Positions 32,180-41,610 of a stretch of DNA of 64,000 nt are shown piece by piece. Position 1 is the stretch's first letter. Each line of letters starts with the position of its first letter. The notes under the pieces were generated by a model. The model worked only from the letters and a program-made list of their open reading frames with translations. It was not told the DNA's origin and ran no database searches. The translations under genes were made by a program, and so were the position numbers. This DNA comes from JADLBR01 sp964651705 (GTDB lineage: Bacteria > Verrucomicrobiota > Verrucomicrobiia > JADLBR01), in the NCBI GenBank assembly GCA_964651705.1, contig CAZYWZ010000009.1, positions 1 through 64,000 on the forward strand. The letters are read 5' to 3'.

Positions 32180-34875
32180 GCGAGTTCCACAATCCCTATC
32201 ATTTCGTGCCGGTATCGGAGGGTACGCCACCGGGACTTGTGGGTGTTTCCGACTTCAGGTCTCGCGAGAAGGGCGGCCCGGCCCGCGCGCGCTCCGCCCC
32301 GCACATCACGCACGACCGGTTCGTGGAGGGATCCCACTCCGGGCGGGTGACTTGCAACGTCACCGTCGAGACGCCGCTGATCAGTTGCAATCAGCAGAGC
32401 GATCAGGTCGATTGGACCAAACTCCTCGAGCCCTTTGAGCTGGTCGATGGGGAGCCCGCCCTCGCCGCCTCGGGTTTGCGCGGCATGCTCTCGACGGTCA
32501 TCGAGGCGGCGACCGGCAGCGCCCTGCGGGTGCTCAAGAACACCTCTCTGTCGCATCGCATGGCGGTGGCTCGCGAGTCCCTTTCTGCGATCGGGCTTCT
32601 GGTTCGAGCGAGCAACCGGAGGGGGGAACCTATACTGGCCTTGCAGCCACTGACAGCTCCAACAGTTGATGCGCGCCCCCCACGTTGGGCCAGCGAAGGG
32701 CGGGACGAACTTCCGGCAAGCTATTCTCCGTTCTTCCAGCCAGGATTCTCCCAGCCGCTGCTTAAAGCCTATGTGAACGGCTACCGGCGTCTCGGGCAAT
32801 CGAGCGTCGAAATTGTGTCCGGCAGCTTCCTCGACCGGCGCAGACCGGCGTCGCAATCGGCTGATAACCGGGAATATTGGTATGCTAAGTTGCAGGGCTC
32901 TGTCTCGCTCTCAGGCAAGACGGTATCTGCTGTGGTGCCAATCCGGGACACCAGGAGTGGTCGGTTCCTCCTGGCCCAAGGGATCGAGGGAATGCCCATT
33001 TCGCAAAGCGAGTTCGATGCCCTTGCCCCAGCTCAGCAAGCCGATTACACCCGAGGGTTCTTGCGAATCTTGGGCATCGAGGATCGCGAGTCGGAAATCC
33101 CCACCACCAAGAAGCACGAGTATTTCATCCCCTATCCGGTTGGGTGCGAGCGTTCGATTCCGTGCTTCGATGCAACCGCCGCCTTAGAACACTTCCATCA
33201 GCTCGCCGACCAACGGACAGAGACCGATCCGAGCCTGCCTTTCGAGGTGGCGGGTTCGCGCCGCAACTCGAGTCCTGCTGGCGGCGACCGCAAACTGCGC
33301 CTCCGTGAGGGAGATCTCGTCTATTTCAGGCCGAATGCCGAAGGAACTGCCATCGCTGAGGTTTCTATCTCCTCCATCTGGCGGTCGGGCAACGGCACTG
33401 TCCACGAGTACTTTTCCGAGTTGTCGCCAGACTTTCTCCCCCTTGCCCCCGGACGTGAGGGGATCACCCTCGCCGAGCAGCTCCTCGGCGCGGTCGAGGT
33501 TAGAGATAAGAAGCAACAAGACGCGTTGGAAGGCAAGTCCGCCTTCGCCCTGGCGAGCCGCCTGAGATTTCACCATGCGCGCCTGTTTTCCGCGCCGGAG
33601 GGCGGGGCCTACATGCCGCACGAAGAGCTGCTTTCCGACGCGCAGGCCGAGGCGATGCGACGGCACGGCCTGCCGGACATCCCGCTCCAGAACCTTGCCA
33701 GCCCGAAGCCTCCCTCGCCCGCGATGTATTTTAAGCCGAGAGGTGGCCCGGGAGCCTACATCCCGAAAAACAAGCTCAACCCCGGCGACCATGCCCCGAA
33801 TGGGTTCAAGTTTTACCTCCGCCGCGACCCGGAGACTTACGATGCCTCCCAGTCCGCCTTCGTGCATCCCGGGCGATTCCCCGAGGACCGGGCGGCCATC
33901 GCTCGCCAGCACCAATCCGTCCACAGTCTGGTCCGCCCCCGCACTGCGTTCACCTTCGCGGTCGATTTCGACAACCTGAGCGATGTCGAACTCGGGGTTC
34001 TGCTCTACGCCCTCGAGCCGAACCCGGATTTCCGCCACATGTTCGGTCACGGCAAGCCGCTCGGGCTCGGCCAGATGCGCATCCAGATCGCCTCGCTCGA
34101 ACGAGTCAATCGCGCCCGGCGCTACGGGCAAGACCCGCTCGATGCAGCACGCTTCCACGACCGCGAGCTGCTGGAGGACGCACCGGAGCCGAAGCTCGCC
34201 TTCGAGCAGAGGCTCGCGGAGTTGCGAAAGCCGTTCCTCGATTGGGCGACCGCGAACGGTCTTGGCCCCACGCTCAAGGCCCTGGAGCTGGTCGGAAAAC
34301 CCGTTGGCGATGGAACTCCCATCCACTACCCGCAGGTGGATGGCGTGGCGGGCGGCTCGTCCGACTTCGAGAGCGAGCACTACGCCTGGTTCGTGAAGAA
34401 CGACGACACCAGCCAACATCGCCAGCCGGGGCAATTCCTGCGCCCGTTGGTCCGGCAGGACGGTGCCGTGGCGGCCACGTTGCCCAAACTCGGACGCACC
34501 CAATCCACCCACCCGCCGGGGTTGGGCTATGGCCCGGCCCCGGCGGGGGGGCGCACGTCCGCACGTCCGGACCCGCCCGGCCAGCCGGCTGCCCGGCGGT
34601 CGCTGTCCGCACCGCCCTCCGCCCCCGTATCTCCGGCAGATTGCGCGGGCAAACCGTGCGTCGCCCGGGTCGCCCGGCATGAGACCAAGAAGCACACGAC
34701 CCGGGTGATTTTCGATGTCGAATGCGAAGGTCACAAGTTCGTGGGAACGCTCGCCCAACCGGATACCAACACGGACAAGGCGAAGTATCCCGAGCGATCC
34801 GAGAAGGAGCACGCCTTCATCCTCATGAATCCGATCCGCTCGCAGGGAAGATGGACCTGCCAGCTCAAGTCATGA
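32176..34875 (+). CDS. Long TIGR03986-type RAMP protein
   Basis: This is an 899-residue paralog of the upstream gene with the same start, MSEFHNPYHFVPV. RAMP signatures: ASGLRGMLSTVIEAATGSAL, FALASRLRFHHARLF, FTFAVDFDNLSDVELGVLLY and the Gly loop FGHGKPLGLGQMRI. It carries an extra ~250 residues in the middle (about 150-410), including VSLSGKTVSAVVPIRDT and a block around KKHEYFIPYP, and a Pro-rich linker (about 775-820) before a C-terminal beta domain (KPCVARVARHETKKHTTRVI). It is unusually long for the family. It would be a second large subunit of the complex; no separate small subunit (Cas11) is visible, so an inserted part could take that role. That last point is inference. Confidence 0.72.
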   Translation: MSEFHNPYHFVPVSEGTPPGLVGVSDFRSREKGGPARARSAPHITHDRFVEGSHSGRVTCNVTVETPLISCNQQSDQVDWTKLLEPFELVDGEPALAASGLRGMLSTVIEAATGSALRVLKNTSLSHRMAVARESLSAIGLLVRASNRRGEPILALQPLTAPTVDARPPRWASEGRDELPASYSPFFQPGFSQPLLKAYVNGYRRLGQSSVEIVSGSFLDRRRPASQSADNREYWYAKLQGSVSLSGKTVSAVVPIRDTRSGRFLLAQGIEGMPISQSEFDALAPAQQADYTRGFLRILGIEDRESEIPTTKKHEYFIPYPVGCERSIPCFDATAALEHFHQLADQRTETDPSLPFEVAGSRRNSSPAGGDRKLRLREGDLVYFRPNAEGTAIAEVSISSIWRSGNGTVHEYFSELSPDFLPLAPGREGITLAEQLLGAVEVRDKKQQDALEGKSAFALASRLRFHHARLFSAPEGGAYMPHEELLSDAQAEAMRRHGLPDIPLQNLASPKPPSPAMYFKPRGGPGAYIPKNKLNPGDHAPNGFKFYLRRDPETYDASQSAFVHPGRFPEDRAAIARQHQSVHSLVRPRTAFTFAVDFDNLSDVELGVLLYALEPNPDFRHMFGHGKPLGLGQMRIQIASLERVNRARRYGQDPLDAARFHDRELLEDAPEPKLAFEQRLAELRKPFLDWATANGLGPTLKALELVGKPVGDGTPIHYPQVDGVAGGSSDFESEHYAWFVKNDDTSQHRQPGQFLRPLVRQDGAVAATLPKLGRTQSTHPPGLGYGPAPAGGRTSARPDPPGQPAARRSLSAPPSAPVSPADCAGKPCVARVARHETKKHTTRVIFDVECEGHKFVGTLAQPDTNTDKAKYPERSEKEHAFILMNPIRSQGRWTCQLKS

Positions 34876-35240
34876 ACACCACCCTCCGCCTCCCCTGTCC
34901 CGTCGGCCAGGTGTCCGACGGCTTCCACACCTTCGACGAGCTGTACGCGCACCGGAATATCCTGTTCGCGTGCCTGATGCGGATGCACCCGGAGATTTCC
35001 TGGCGGGCTCGGCGGCGGGACGATGGGCTCGAGGAGACCGGGTGGTTCATCGCGGGCATCGATTTGCCGGAGGGGACGGTGACGTACCACATGCCCGAGG
35101 CGATGTGGGCGACGCTCGATTCGATCCGTTGCCGGACTCTGGAGCGGGCGCCCGCCTGGGACGGGCATTCGAGCGCGGATGTCCTCGACCGGTTGCGGCG
35201 ACACTGCGGCGCATTGGGAAACGGCCATGGGCGCCGATGA
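34872..35240 (+). CDS. Phage-type WDGH protein embedded in the cas operon
   Basis: This is a 122-residue protein with the motifs VSDGFHTFDELYAHRNILFA, WFIAGIDLPEGTVTYHMP and APAWDGHSSADVLDRLRR. These match a small family that I know from phages and prophages, with SDGYHTFDELY at the N-terminus and WDGH near the C-terminus. Its activity is unknown to me. It is coupled to the upstream RAMP gene (ATGA) and overlaps the cas6 start by 14 bases, so it is a true operon member. It may be an accessory subunit or a captured phage protein that counters phage nucleotide metabolism or an anti-CRISPR step; these are guesses. Confidence 0.65.
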   Translation: MNTTLRLPCPVGQVSDGFHTFDELYAHRNILFACLMRMHPEISWRARRRDDGLEETGWFIAGIDLPEGTVTYHMPEAMWATLDSIRCRTLERAPAWDGHSSADVLDRLRRHCGALGNGHGRR

Positions 35241-36021
35241 CGTGTCATTGTCTTTCGCGGTCGCCGAGCTCTCCCTGCTCACCGATCACGCCGTGCACGG
35301 GGAAGCGGAGCTGGGCTCGGTGGTCCGCGGTTTGATCGGCGCACTGCCGGACGGCGACCCGAGTTACCAGAACTTCATTTCGGAGCGCTTCAAGGGCGAC
35401 TGTCCCCGCTGGCGCCAAGTCTCCGGTCCGTTGAAAGTGGGTAGCGGCGTCGGCGTGTTGCTCTACGCGTTCGGCCCCCAATCCCGGACGGATGTGGATG
35501 CCATCGCCAACGCCCTCTCGCGATCCGCCGGCGCCATCGCCCTCCGCTTCCGCGGCTGGTCCACCTCCGTCCGCGCCGTTACCCGCTTCAAGACCCGCGA
35601 GGGAACCATCGTCGCGCCAGACCCCCACGCAACACCGGCCGCCCTGCCCGGCACTGTGCGCCTGCACTTCCTGTCGCCCTTCATCACGGGTTCCGGTCAC
35701 CGGCCTGTCTCCGCGAGGGATTTCGTCCCAACCATCCTTTTCAACTCCTTGAGAAAACGCTTCTCGCACCTCGTCGATGAGGTTCCCTCCCGCTGGCCCG
35801 CCTGCGGCCACGGCATCGCGCACCGCCTTGAGGTCCGCGAACTCCAACAGCACTTCGTCGACTCCGGACGCCGCCACGGCACCAGGGACCTCCTGGGCAC
35901 CGTCGAACTCTCCCAGATCTCAAGCACCGCCTTGGCCTGGCTGCGGGTCGGCGAAGTCATCGGCCTCGGCAGACGCACCACTTTTGGCGCTGGACATTTC
36001 CTTCTCTCCCATGCGCAATGA
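35227..36021 (+). CDS. cas6: Cas6 crRNA-processing endoribonuclease
   Basis: This is a 264-residue protein starting MGADDVSLSFAVAELSL. The second half has the Cas6 C-terminal pattern: LHFLSPFITGSGHRPVSARD, PTILFNSLRKRFSHL, LGTVELSQIS and the final Gly-rich loop IGLGRRTTFGAGHFLLS, which binds the crRNA repeat. It would cleave the array transcript in each repeat, leaving GTTGAGAC as the 8-base 5' tag. It is the last protein gene before the array and is read towards it. The start at 35227 overlaps the preceding gene; a longer frame to 35179 is less likely. Confidence 0.8.
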   Translation: MGADDVSLSFAVAELSLLTDHAVHGEAELGSVVRGLIGALPDGDPSYQNFISERFKGDCPRWRQVSGPLKVGSGVGVLLYAFGPQSRTDVDAIANALSRSAGAIALRFRGWSTSVRAVTRFKTREGTIVAPDPHATPAALPGTVRLHFLSPFITGSGHRPVSARDFVPTILFNSLRKRFSHLVDEVPSRWPACGHGIAHRLEVRELQQHFVDSGRRHGTRDLLGTVELSQISSTALAWLRVGEVIGLGRRTTFGAGHFLLSHAQ

Positions 36022-36221
36022 TTCCACAGGTCTTGAGTCGTGCGTTGCCCCCGCACGCACCCTCCTGACCCAGGAAGCAACTTGTTCTTTGACAGCTTGT
36101 TACATGACCTGCCAATGCCCGCCGCGCCAGCCTAGGCGCTGGGACGCTCGCCCGAAAATACCCCTCCTGACCTCGTCAAGTGATAAGCCGATATCCGGCA
36201 GTCAGTTAAGTCTCCAGTGCG
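36022..36221 (+). promoter_or_regulatory. Putative CRISPR leader
   Basis: These 200 bases between the cas6 stop and the first repeat are the likely leader, because the opposite end of the array carries the degenerate repeat. A TTGACA hexamer lies at 36089-36094; 17 bases further only CCAATG is seen, so the -10 element is unclear. A GCGCCAGCCTAGGCGC palindrome lies near 36125-36140 and could be a binding site or hairpin. No protein gene is seen. Confidence 0.5.
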
Positions 36222-39200
36222 GTCGGGAACCGACAGCCGCGCGAAAGCGCGTTGAGACGAAGGTTCCGAGGATTCGAGAACAGAATTGCGAGAGAGTCGG
36301 GAACCGACAGCCGCGCGAAAGCGCGTTGAGACAGTTGATATTGACTCCATTAAACGACCTGAATTCAGGTCGGGAACCGACAGCCGCGCGAAAGCGCGTT
36401 GAGACTATTCTATGTTATTTTTTGGTTTTGTCAAGCGCGTCGGGAACCGACAGCCGCGCGAAAGCGCGTTGAGACGCTGCAACTCCATAGGATAGACGAT
36501 GCCGCAATTGGTCGGGAACCGACAGCCGCGCGAAAGCGCGTTGAGACCAAACCGCCACCCGCCAACCCAAAAAGCCAATCCAGTCGGGAACCGACAGCCG
36601 CGCGAAAGCGCGTTGAGACCTTTTCCATGATATTGTTTTTTGCCCAGCGAATCGCCGTCGGGAACCGACAGCCGCGCGAAAGCGCGTTGAGACCCTTTCC
36701 ATGATGGGAAATTTTTGATCCAAATATTGTCGGGAACCGACAGCCGCGCGAAAGCGCGTTGAGACGCCGTTAGGCGACCGCTGGATTGTACCGTAGGACT
36801 GGTCGGGAACCGACAGCCGCGCGAAAGCGCGTTGAGACTCAAGGGAAATGACCGCATTAAACGGTGTTTCGGGTCGGGAACCGACAGCCGCGCGAAAGCG
36901 CGTTGAGACCTTGTCCAATCAAGATGAGTAAAGAGAGTTGGACAGTCGGGAACCGACAGCCGCGCGAAAGCGCGTTGAGACTGGGTCCACTGTGAAGGTT
37001 ATCGTGTCACCCATCACAGTCGGGAACCGACAGCCGCGCGAAAGCGCGTTGAGACCATCTTCAGAGGCATGACCAATTCATCCCCATCCCTGTCGGGAAC
37101 CGACAGCCGCGCGAAAGCGCGTTGAGACGTCCTCCAAAGACTATCGTCAAGATGATTGCAGGAGTCGGGAACCGACAGCCGCGCGAAAGCGCGTTGAGAC
37201 CGGTCACCTTGAATCGGAGTGTGAAGTTCCCGATGGTCGGGAACCGACAGCCGCGCGAAAGCGCGTTGAGACTCATAATAACGCTGAGTTCCTTCTCGAG
37301 CGAAACCAGTCGGGAACCGACAGCCGCGCGAAAGCGCGTTGAGACTAGCTGTTGCCGTTTGGGACCAGAGCAAAGTGATTGTGTCGGGAACCGACAGCCG
37401 CGCGAAAGCGCGTTGAGACACGGACCCGAGATAGGCCCAATCACCTCGCTCACAAACAGTCGGGAACCGACAGCCGCGCGAAAGCGCGTTGAGACTCAAT
37501 CGCCCTTTCCGGGTGCAACAAGATATAAGAGTCGTCGGGAACCGACAGCCGCGCGAAAGCGCGTTGAGACGACCACCGCGACAGCCCCGACAAGAAGTGG
37601 CAGCAGGGTCGGGAACCGACAGCCGCGCGAAAGCGCGTTGAGACCCCAGATCCAGGAGCTCTCCGACAAGGTCCTGGGGTCGGGAACCGACAGCCGCGCG
37701 AAAGCGCGTTGAGACGCTCCTGATGTGGTCGAGGCAGTTCTCAGCACTGTGTCGGGAACCGACAGCCGCGCGAAAGCGCGTTGAGACATTCCAGGCCCGT
37801 ACGAAATGTACTGTGGCGTCCGGTCGGGAACCGACAGCCGCGCGAAAGCGCGTTGAGACTCTCGCGTTCATTTTTCAGTCTTTCTGATCGCTCGCGTCGG
37901 GAACCGACAGCCGCGCGAAAGCGCGTTGAGACCTAACGCTCGAATTCGAATTTCAGATTTTTCATATGGTCGGGAACCGACAGCCGCGCGAAAGCGCGTT
38001 GAGACAACCCTTGGGGGAAGATCACCTTCCTTTCTTGTTAACGTCGGGAACCGACAGCCGCGCGAAAGCGCGTTGAGACAAGACCAAGCGTCATGATTAC
38101 CAGCAGCGATTTGAGTCGGGAACCGACAGCCGCGCGAAAGCGCGTTGAGACGTTCTTTCTTTTATAAATGATGAAAGCTTAATCCTTGTCGGGAACCGAC
38201 AGCCGCGCGAAAGCGCGTTGAGACCGAGCGAACGCTCGGTGAGGTAGTTGAACGGATTGTGGGTCGGGAACCGACAGCCGCGCGAAAGCGCGTTGAGACC
38301 GTGGTCAGCAATCCAATTGATAACTTTCATGTTCCAGTCGGGAACCGACAGCCGCGCGAAAGCGCGTTGAGACTGCACAGAGAATGAGATAATTGACAGG
38401 ATACATTAGTCGGGAACCGACAGCCGCGCGAAAGCGCGTTGAGACCGAATTTTGCCGATGATATTATCGATTTTCACTGAGTCGGGAACCGACAGCCGCG
38501 CGAAAGCGCGTTGAGACGTGGTTGGATGAAATATGTAACCAAGACCTGTCCGCGTCGGGAACCGACAGCCGCGCGAAAGCGCGTTGAGACGACTGCTCCA
38601 GGAGCACCTCAATCTGGGCCTGTCCGGTCGGGAACCGACAGCCGCGCGAAAGCGCGTTGAGACTCACGGACGTACCGTTAACAAAACCAAGCATGCCGAT
38701 GGTCGGGAACCGACAGCCGCGCGAAAGCGCGTTGAGACTGGTTTGCATTTCTTTCTTGCCCAGTGGTTTATAGAGTCGGGAACCGACAGCCGCGCGAAAG
38801 CGCGTTGAGACGGCCTGGGCGACGGTCCATGTCGAAAGGGACAGGTGTCGGGAACCGACAGCCGCGCGAAAGCGCGTTGAGACCGTCATCCTCGGCGCGG
38901 ACCATCGCGGCATACTTGGGTCGGGAACCGACAGCCGCGCGAAAGCGCGTTGAGACGTTTTCTCGTCCATCAATCCCTTGATAAACGCACCGGAGTCGGG
39001 AACCGACAGCCGCGCGAAAGCGCGTTGAGACCACCTCCGCGCGACTTGGTGCGTCCGTCACCATCACCGAGTCGGGAACCGACAGCCGCGCGAAAGCGCG
39101 TTGAGACAAGACCGATGGCCGAGGGGAAAACGACTCTGTCGGGGTCGGGAACCGACAGCCGCGCGAAAGCGCGTTGAGACGGGGTCTTCCCGACGACTGT

Positions 39201-39622
39201 TGTAAACGTCCCCTTGGTCGGGAACCGACAGCCGCGCGAAAGCGCGTTGAGACCACCTTGGGTTTTGTACACGATCAGTCCGAGAAACGTCGGGAACCGA
39301 CAGCCGCGCGAAAGCGCGTTGAGACTTGCCGATTGGCTGGCCATTGCCATCAGTCAGGATATATGTCGGGAACCGACAGCCGCGCGAAAGCGCGTTGAGA
39401 CTGAACCGTGATTCCCGTTCCGTTGCACCGCGTACAAGGTCGGGAACCGACAGCCGCGCGAAAGCGCGTTGAGACAACACAACCGTCCTAGCATTTAGTG
39501 TGGCCTTGTCGGTCGGGAACCGACAGCCGCGCGAAAGCGCGTTGAGACTCAAAGTCGGTGTGTTTGGATATATTCCGCTCCACCCGTCGGGAACCGACAG
39601 CCGCGCGAAAGTGCGTTGTGTC
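36222..39622 (+). CRISPR. CRISPR array, 47 repeats and 46 spacers
   Basis: The repeat is 37 bases: it starts GTCGGGAACCGACAGC, continues CGCGCGAAAGCGCG and ends TTGAGAC. I count 47 copies with spacers of 33-39 bases. All but the last look identical; the last (39586-39622) has three changes near its 3' end (AAGTGCGTTGTGTC), marking the trailer side. Each repeat can fold into two hairpins: GTCGG/CCGAC with a GAA loop, and CGCGC/GCGCG with a GAAA tetraloop. The last 8 bases, GTTGAGAC, would form the 5' tag of crRNA. The array is read in the same direction as the cas operon. Spacers look much richer in A/T than the host genes. Confidence 0.98.
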
Positions 39623-39633
39623 CTGCGCAAGAT

Positions 39634-40980
39634 CTATTTCTGCCTTCCGCGCGCGGGCATGAACCCCATGCCGGTGTGGAGGGCCTCGCGGAGGAGGGAG
39701 GCGGTGCGGTTGAGGCTGGGGTCGACGCGGAAGCCGACGGTCTGGGCGGCGCCGACGATGATGCCGTAGGCGTTGCGCGGGGGCAGATCGAGCTGCTCGG
39801 CGATGCCGATGATGGCGGCGCCCTCGACGTCCATGGGGGCGCCGTCGGCGAGGGCGATGTCGGCGAGCCTCGAAATGATAAAGGTCTTGTCGTTCTCGTC
39901 GCCGAGTCTCTTGACCTCCTCGACGGCCTCGAGGAGTCGCCTAGAGATCTTCTCGGGCGCACCGACGAGGTCCTCGAGTTCCTTTCGCGGCTCGTCGGTG
40001 AAGAAGCGGTGGAGGATCTGGATGAGGATCTTGACCTCGTCGTCGGTGATCTCGCCGTCGCTGCTGAGCACGAGGAGTCCTCCGGCCGCGACGGCGCGCA
40101 TGACGGCGAGGACGAGCGGCTTGGTCGGGTGGCGGCGGGTGAGGTCCATGAGGGCATCGACCTCGTCGGCGAGCTTGTCCTCGGAGAGGAGCTTGCCCTC
40201 GACGGGAAGGCCGCACTTGCGGGCCTTCTCGGAACGGGAGAACAGCTCCAGCGCCTTGAGGCGAACCGGCAGGAGGGGGTGGGAGGCGAACGCGGCGGCG
40301 GCCAACTCGGGCTTGCCGCGGACCTCGTCGACCTGGGCGAGCAGGGCATCGACATCGAGGGTCACGTTGCGCTCGCTGAGGCCGAAGGCGGCCTTCATGA
40401 GGGAGCGCAGGGAGGCCTTCAGGTCGCGGCTGGCGACCAGCCCGGCGCGGTCGGCGCTGATCTCGGTCTTCTTCTGCCAGCGGAGGAATAGGGTTTCGCC
40501 GAAGGGGGGCAGCACCGTGAGCGCAGGATTCTGCGGATCGAAATTTTTCAGCGCGTTGAAGCGGTTGTGCTCGAAGAGGAAATGCCCCAGCTCGTGGCCG
40601 ATGATCGAGGCCAGTTCGGCATCCTCCAGCTGCTCCAGCGCGGCCGACGTTAGGCCGATGAGGGATTTGGTGCCCGTCTCGGTGACATCGAGGATGGCCA
40701 CCGCGTTCACCGAGGGCGCCTGGAGGCAGAAGATCTCCGCGGTGGCATCGAGGCCCAGGTTCTTGCAGGCGGACTCGAAGATGCCATAGACGCGGGGCGA
40801 CAGGCGCGGCGTGAGGCGGATGCCTTCGCTCATGAGGTGGTTGCGGATCGTGTCCTCCTGCCGGCGGCGATTCTCCTCGAACGTGTCCAGGAAATCGGCC
40901 ACGCGGTACGTTTCCAGCAGTTCGTCGCGGTCGCGCAGGTCGCCGCGGTAGCGGAGGTAATCCCAATCGATGGTTGGCAT
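39634..40980 (-). CDS. M48-like metallopeptidase with TerB domain, copy B
   Basis: This is a 448-residue protein, nearly identical to the copy at 18945-20291: the same HELGH at 129-133, the same EISADRAG and both TerB-like stretches (LSSDGEITDDEVKIL, LADGAPMDVEGAAI). It differs at scattered positions, for example MPTIDWDYL for MQKIDWDYL at the start and PARGRQK at the end. The stop lies only 12 bases from the last CRISPR repeat, in opposite orientation to the array, so read-through from the array would be antisense to it. Maintenance of both copies with intact active-site residues suggests that both are functional. Confidence 0.75.
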   Translation of the reverse strand: MPTIDWDYLRYRGDLRDRDELLETYRVADFLDTFEENRRRQEDTIRNHLMSEGIRLTPRLSPRVYGIFESACKNLGLDATAEIFCLQAPSVNAVAILDVTETGTKSLIGLTSAALEQLEDAELASIIGHELGHFLFEHNRFNALKNFDPQNPALTVLPPFGETLFLRWQKKTEISADRAGLVASRDLKASLRSLMKAAFGLSERNVTLDVDALLAQVDEVRGKPELAAAAFASHPLLPVRLKALELFSRSEKARKCGLPVEGKLLSEDKLADEVDALMDLTRRHPTKPLVLAVMRAVAAGGLLVLSSDGEITDDEVKILIQILHRFFTDEPRKELEDLVGAPEKISRRLLEAVEEVKRLGDENDKTFIISRLADIALADGAPMDVEGAAIIGIAEQLDLPPRNAYGIIVGAAQTVGFRVDPSLNRTASLLREALHTGMGFMPARGRQK

Positions 40981-41037
40981 AAGCGTCCTTTCTATCCGAT
41001 GAACGAGGGCTTCCAAGGGGAAAGGTGTCGTTGGCCG

Positions 41038-41610
41038 TTATCTGGCCCGCTCCGGTCTCTTTTGATATCGACCTCCCGGGTTAAACTCCCGCTCCCAGAA
41101 GCCCTGGTGTTTCCCGGCGCTTTGGCGCACGAGTTTGTCGGCAAACATCTCGATCTCGTGGAGGCGCAGCCGCCAGGCGTGCGGGATCAGCCCGAGGCGT
41201 TGCGCCGCCTTTCCGCGGAGGCTCCGGACGATGTGGCGCCGCCAAAAGCCTCGGCCGCGCGCCCAGAGCGAAGGCACCTCTTCGTCATTGACCTCCACCG
41301 AAAGCAGCGCGCGCAGGGGCAGTTTCGTCTCGGGTATGAGAAAGAACTCTGGGATTGGGGGGTTGGGCATGACCATGAGCGCGCCACTGACCAGCCTGCC
41401 GTGCAGGATGTCCTTCCGCAGCACCAGCGTGAGTCCATCGGTCCCCGCGAGGGGCGCCTCATGGATCTCCCGTTCCGCGCCGGGCGCCAATTGATCCGAT
41501 ACCTTGAGGACGGGGGCCCGGGGAACCCGGAATCGGTCGAAGAGCATCACCGGCAATTCGGGGTATCCGATCGGGGCGTTGTTTCGATGACTGGGTTTGC
41601 CCTGCTTCAT
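41038..41610 (-). CDS. Hypothetical protein of the cassette, paralog b (copy B)
   Basis: This is a 190-residue protein starting MKQGKPSHRNNAPI and very similar to 20349-20921 through most of its length (FDRFRVPRAPV, LTLVLRKDILHGRLVSGAL, GRGFWRRHIVRSLRGKAAQR, LHEIEMFADKLVR). The N-terminal 15 residues and the section after GALMVM differ most. Its ATG overlaps the stop of paralog a (ATGA); in copy A there is a 15-base gap instead. Function is unknown; the conserved link to the metallopeptidase is the only clue. Confidence 0.65.
   Translation of the reverse strand: MKQGKPSHRNNAPIGYPELPVMLFDRFRVPRAPVLKVSDQLAPGAEREIHEAPLAGTDGLTLVLRKDILHGRLVSGALMVMPNPPIPEFFLIPETKLPLRALLSVEVNDEEVPSLWARGRGFWRRHIVRSLRGKAAQRLGLIPHAWRLRLHEIEMFADKLVRQSAGKHQGFWEREFNPGGRYQKRPERAR

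Noticed and set aside
36089..36117. Sigma-70 promoter in the leader
   Set aside because: TTGACA is clear, but the -10 position has CCAATG only; kept as a note in the leader entry, not as a separate promoter.
36399..39630. Many open frames through the CRISPR array on both strands
   Set aside because: They are translations of the 37-base repeat (37 bases plus ~36-base spacers keep frames open) and have no ribosome sites; the array explains them.
39616..40491. Plus-strand frames of nearly 300 residues opposite the M48-TerB gene (also at 18729-19595)
   Set aside because: Both copies are antisense shadows of the peptidase gene, acidic and repetitive, caused by its codon bias.
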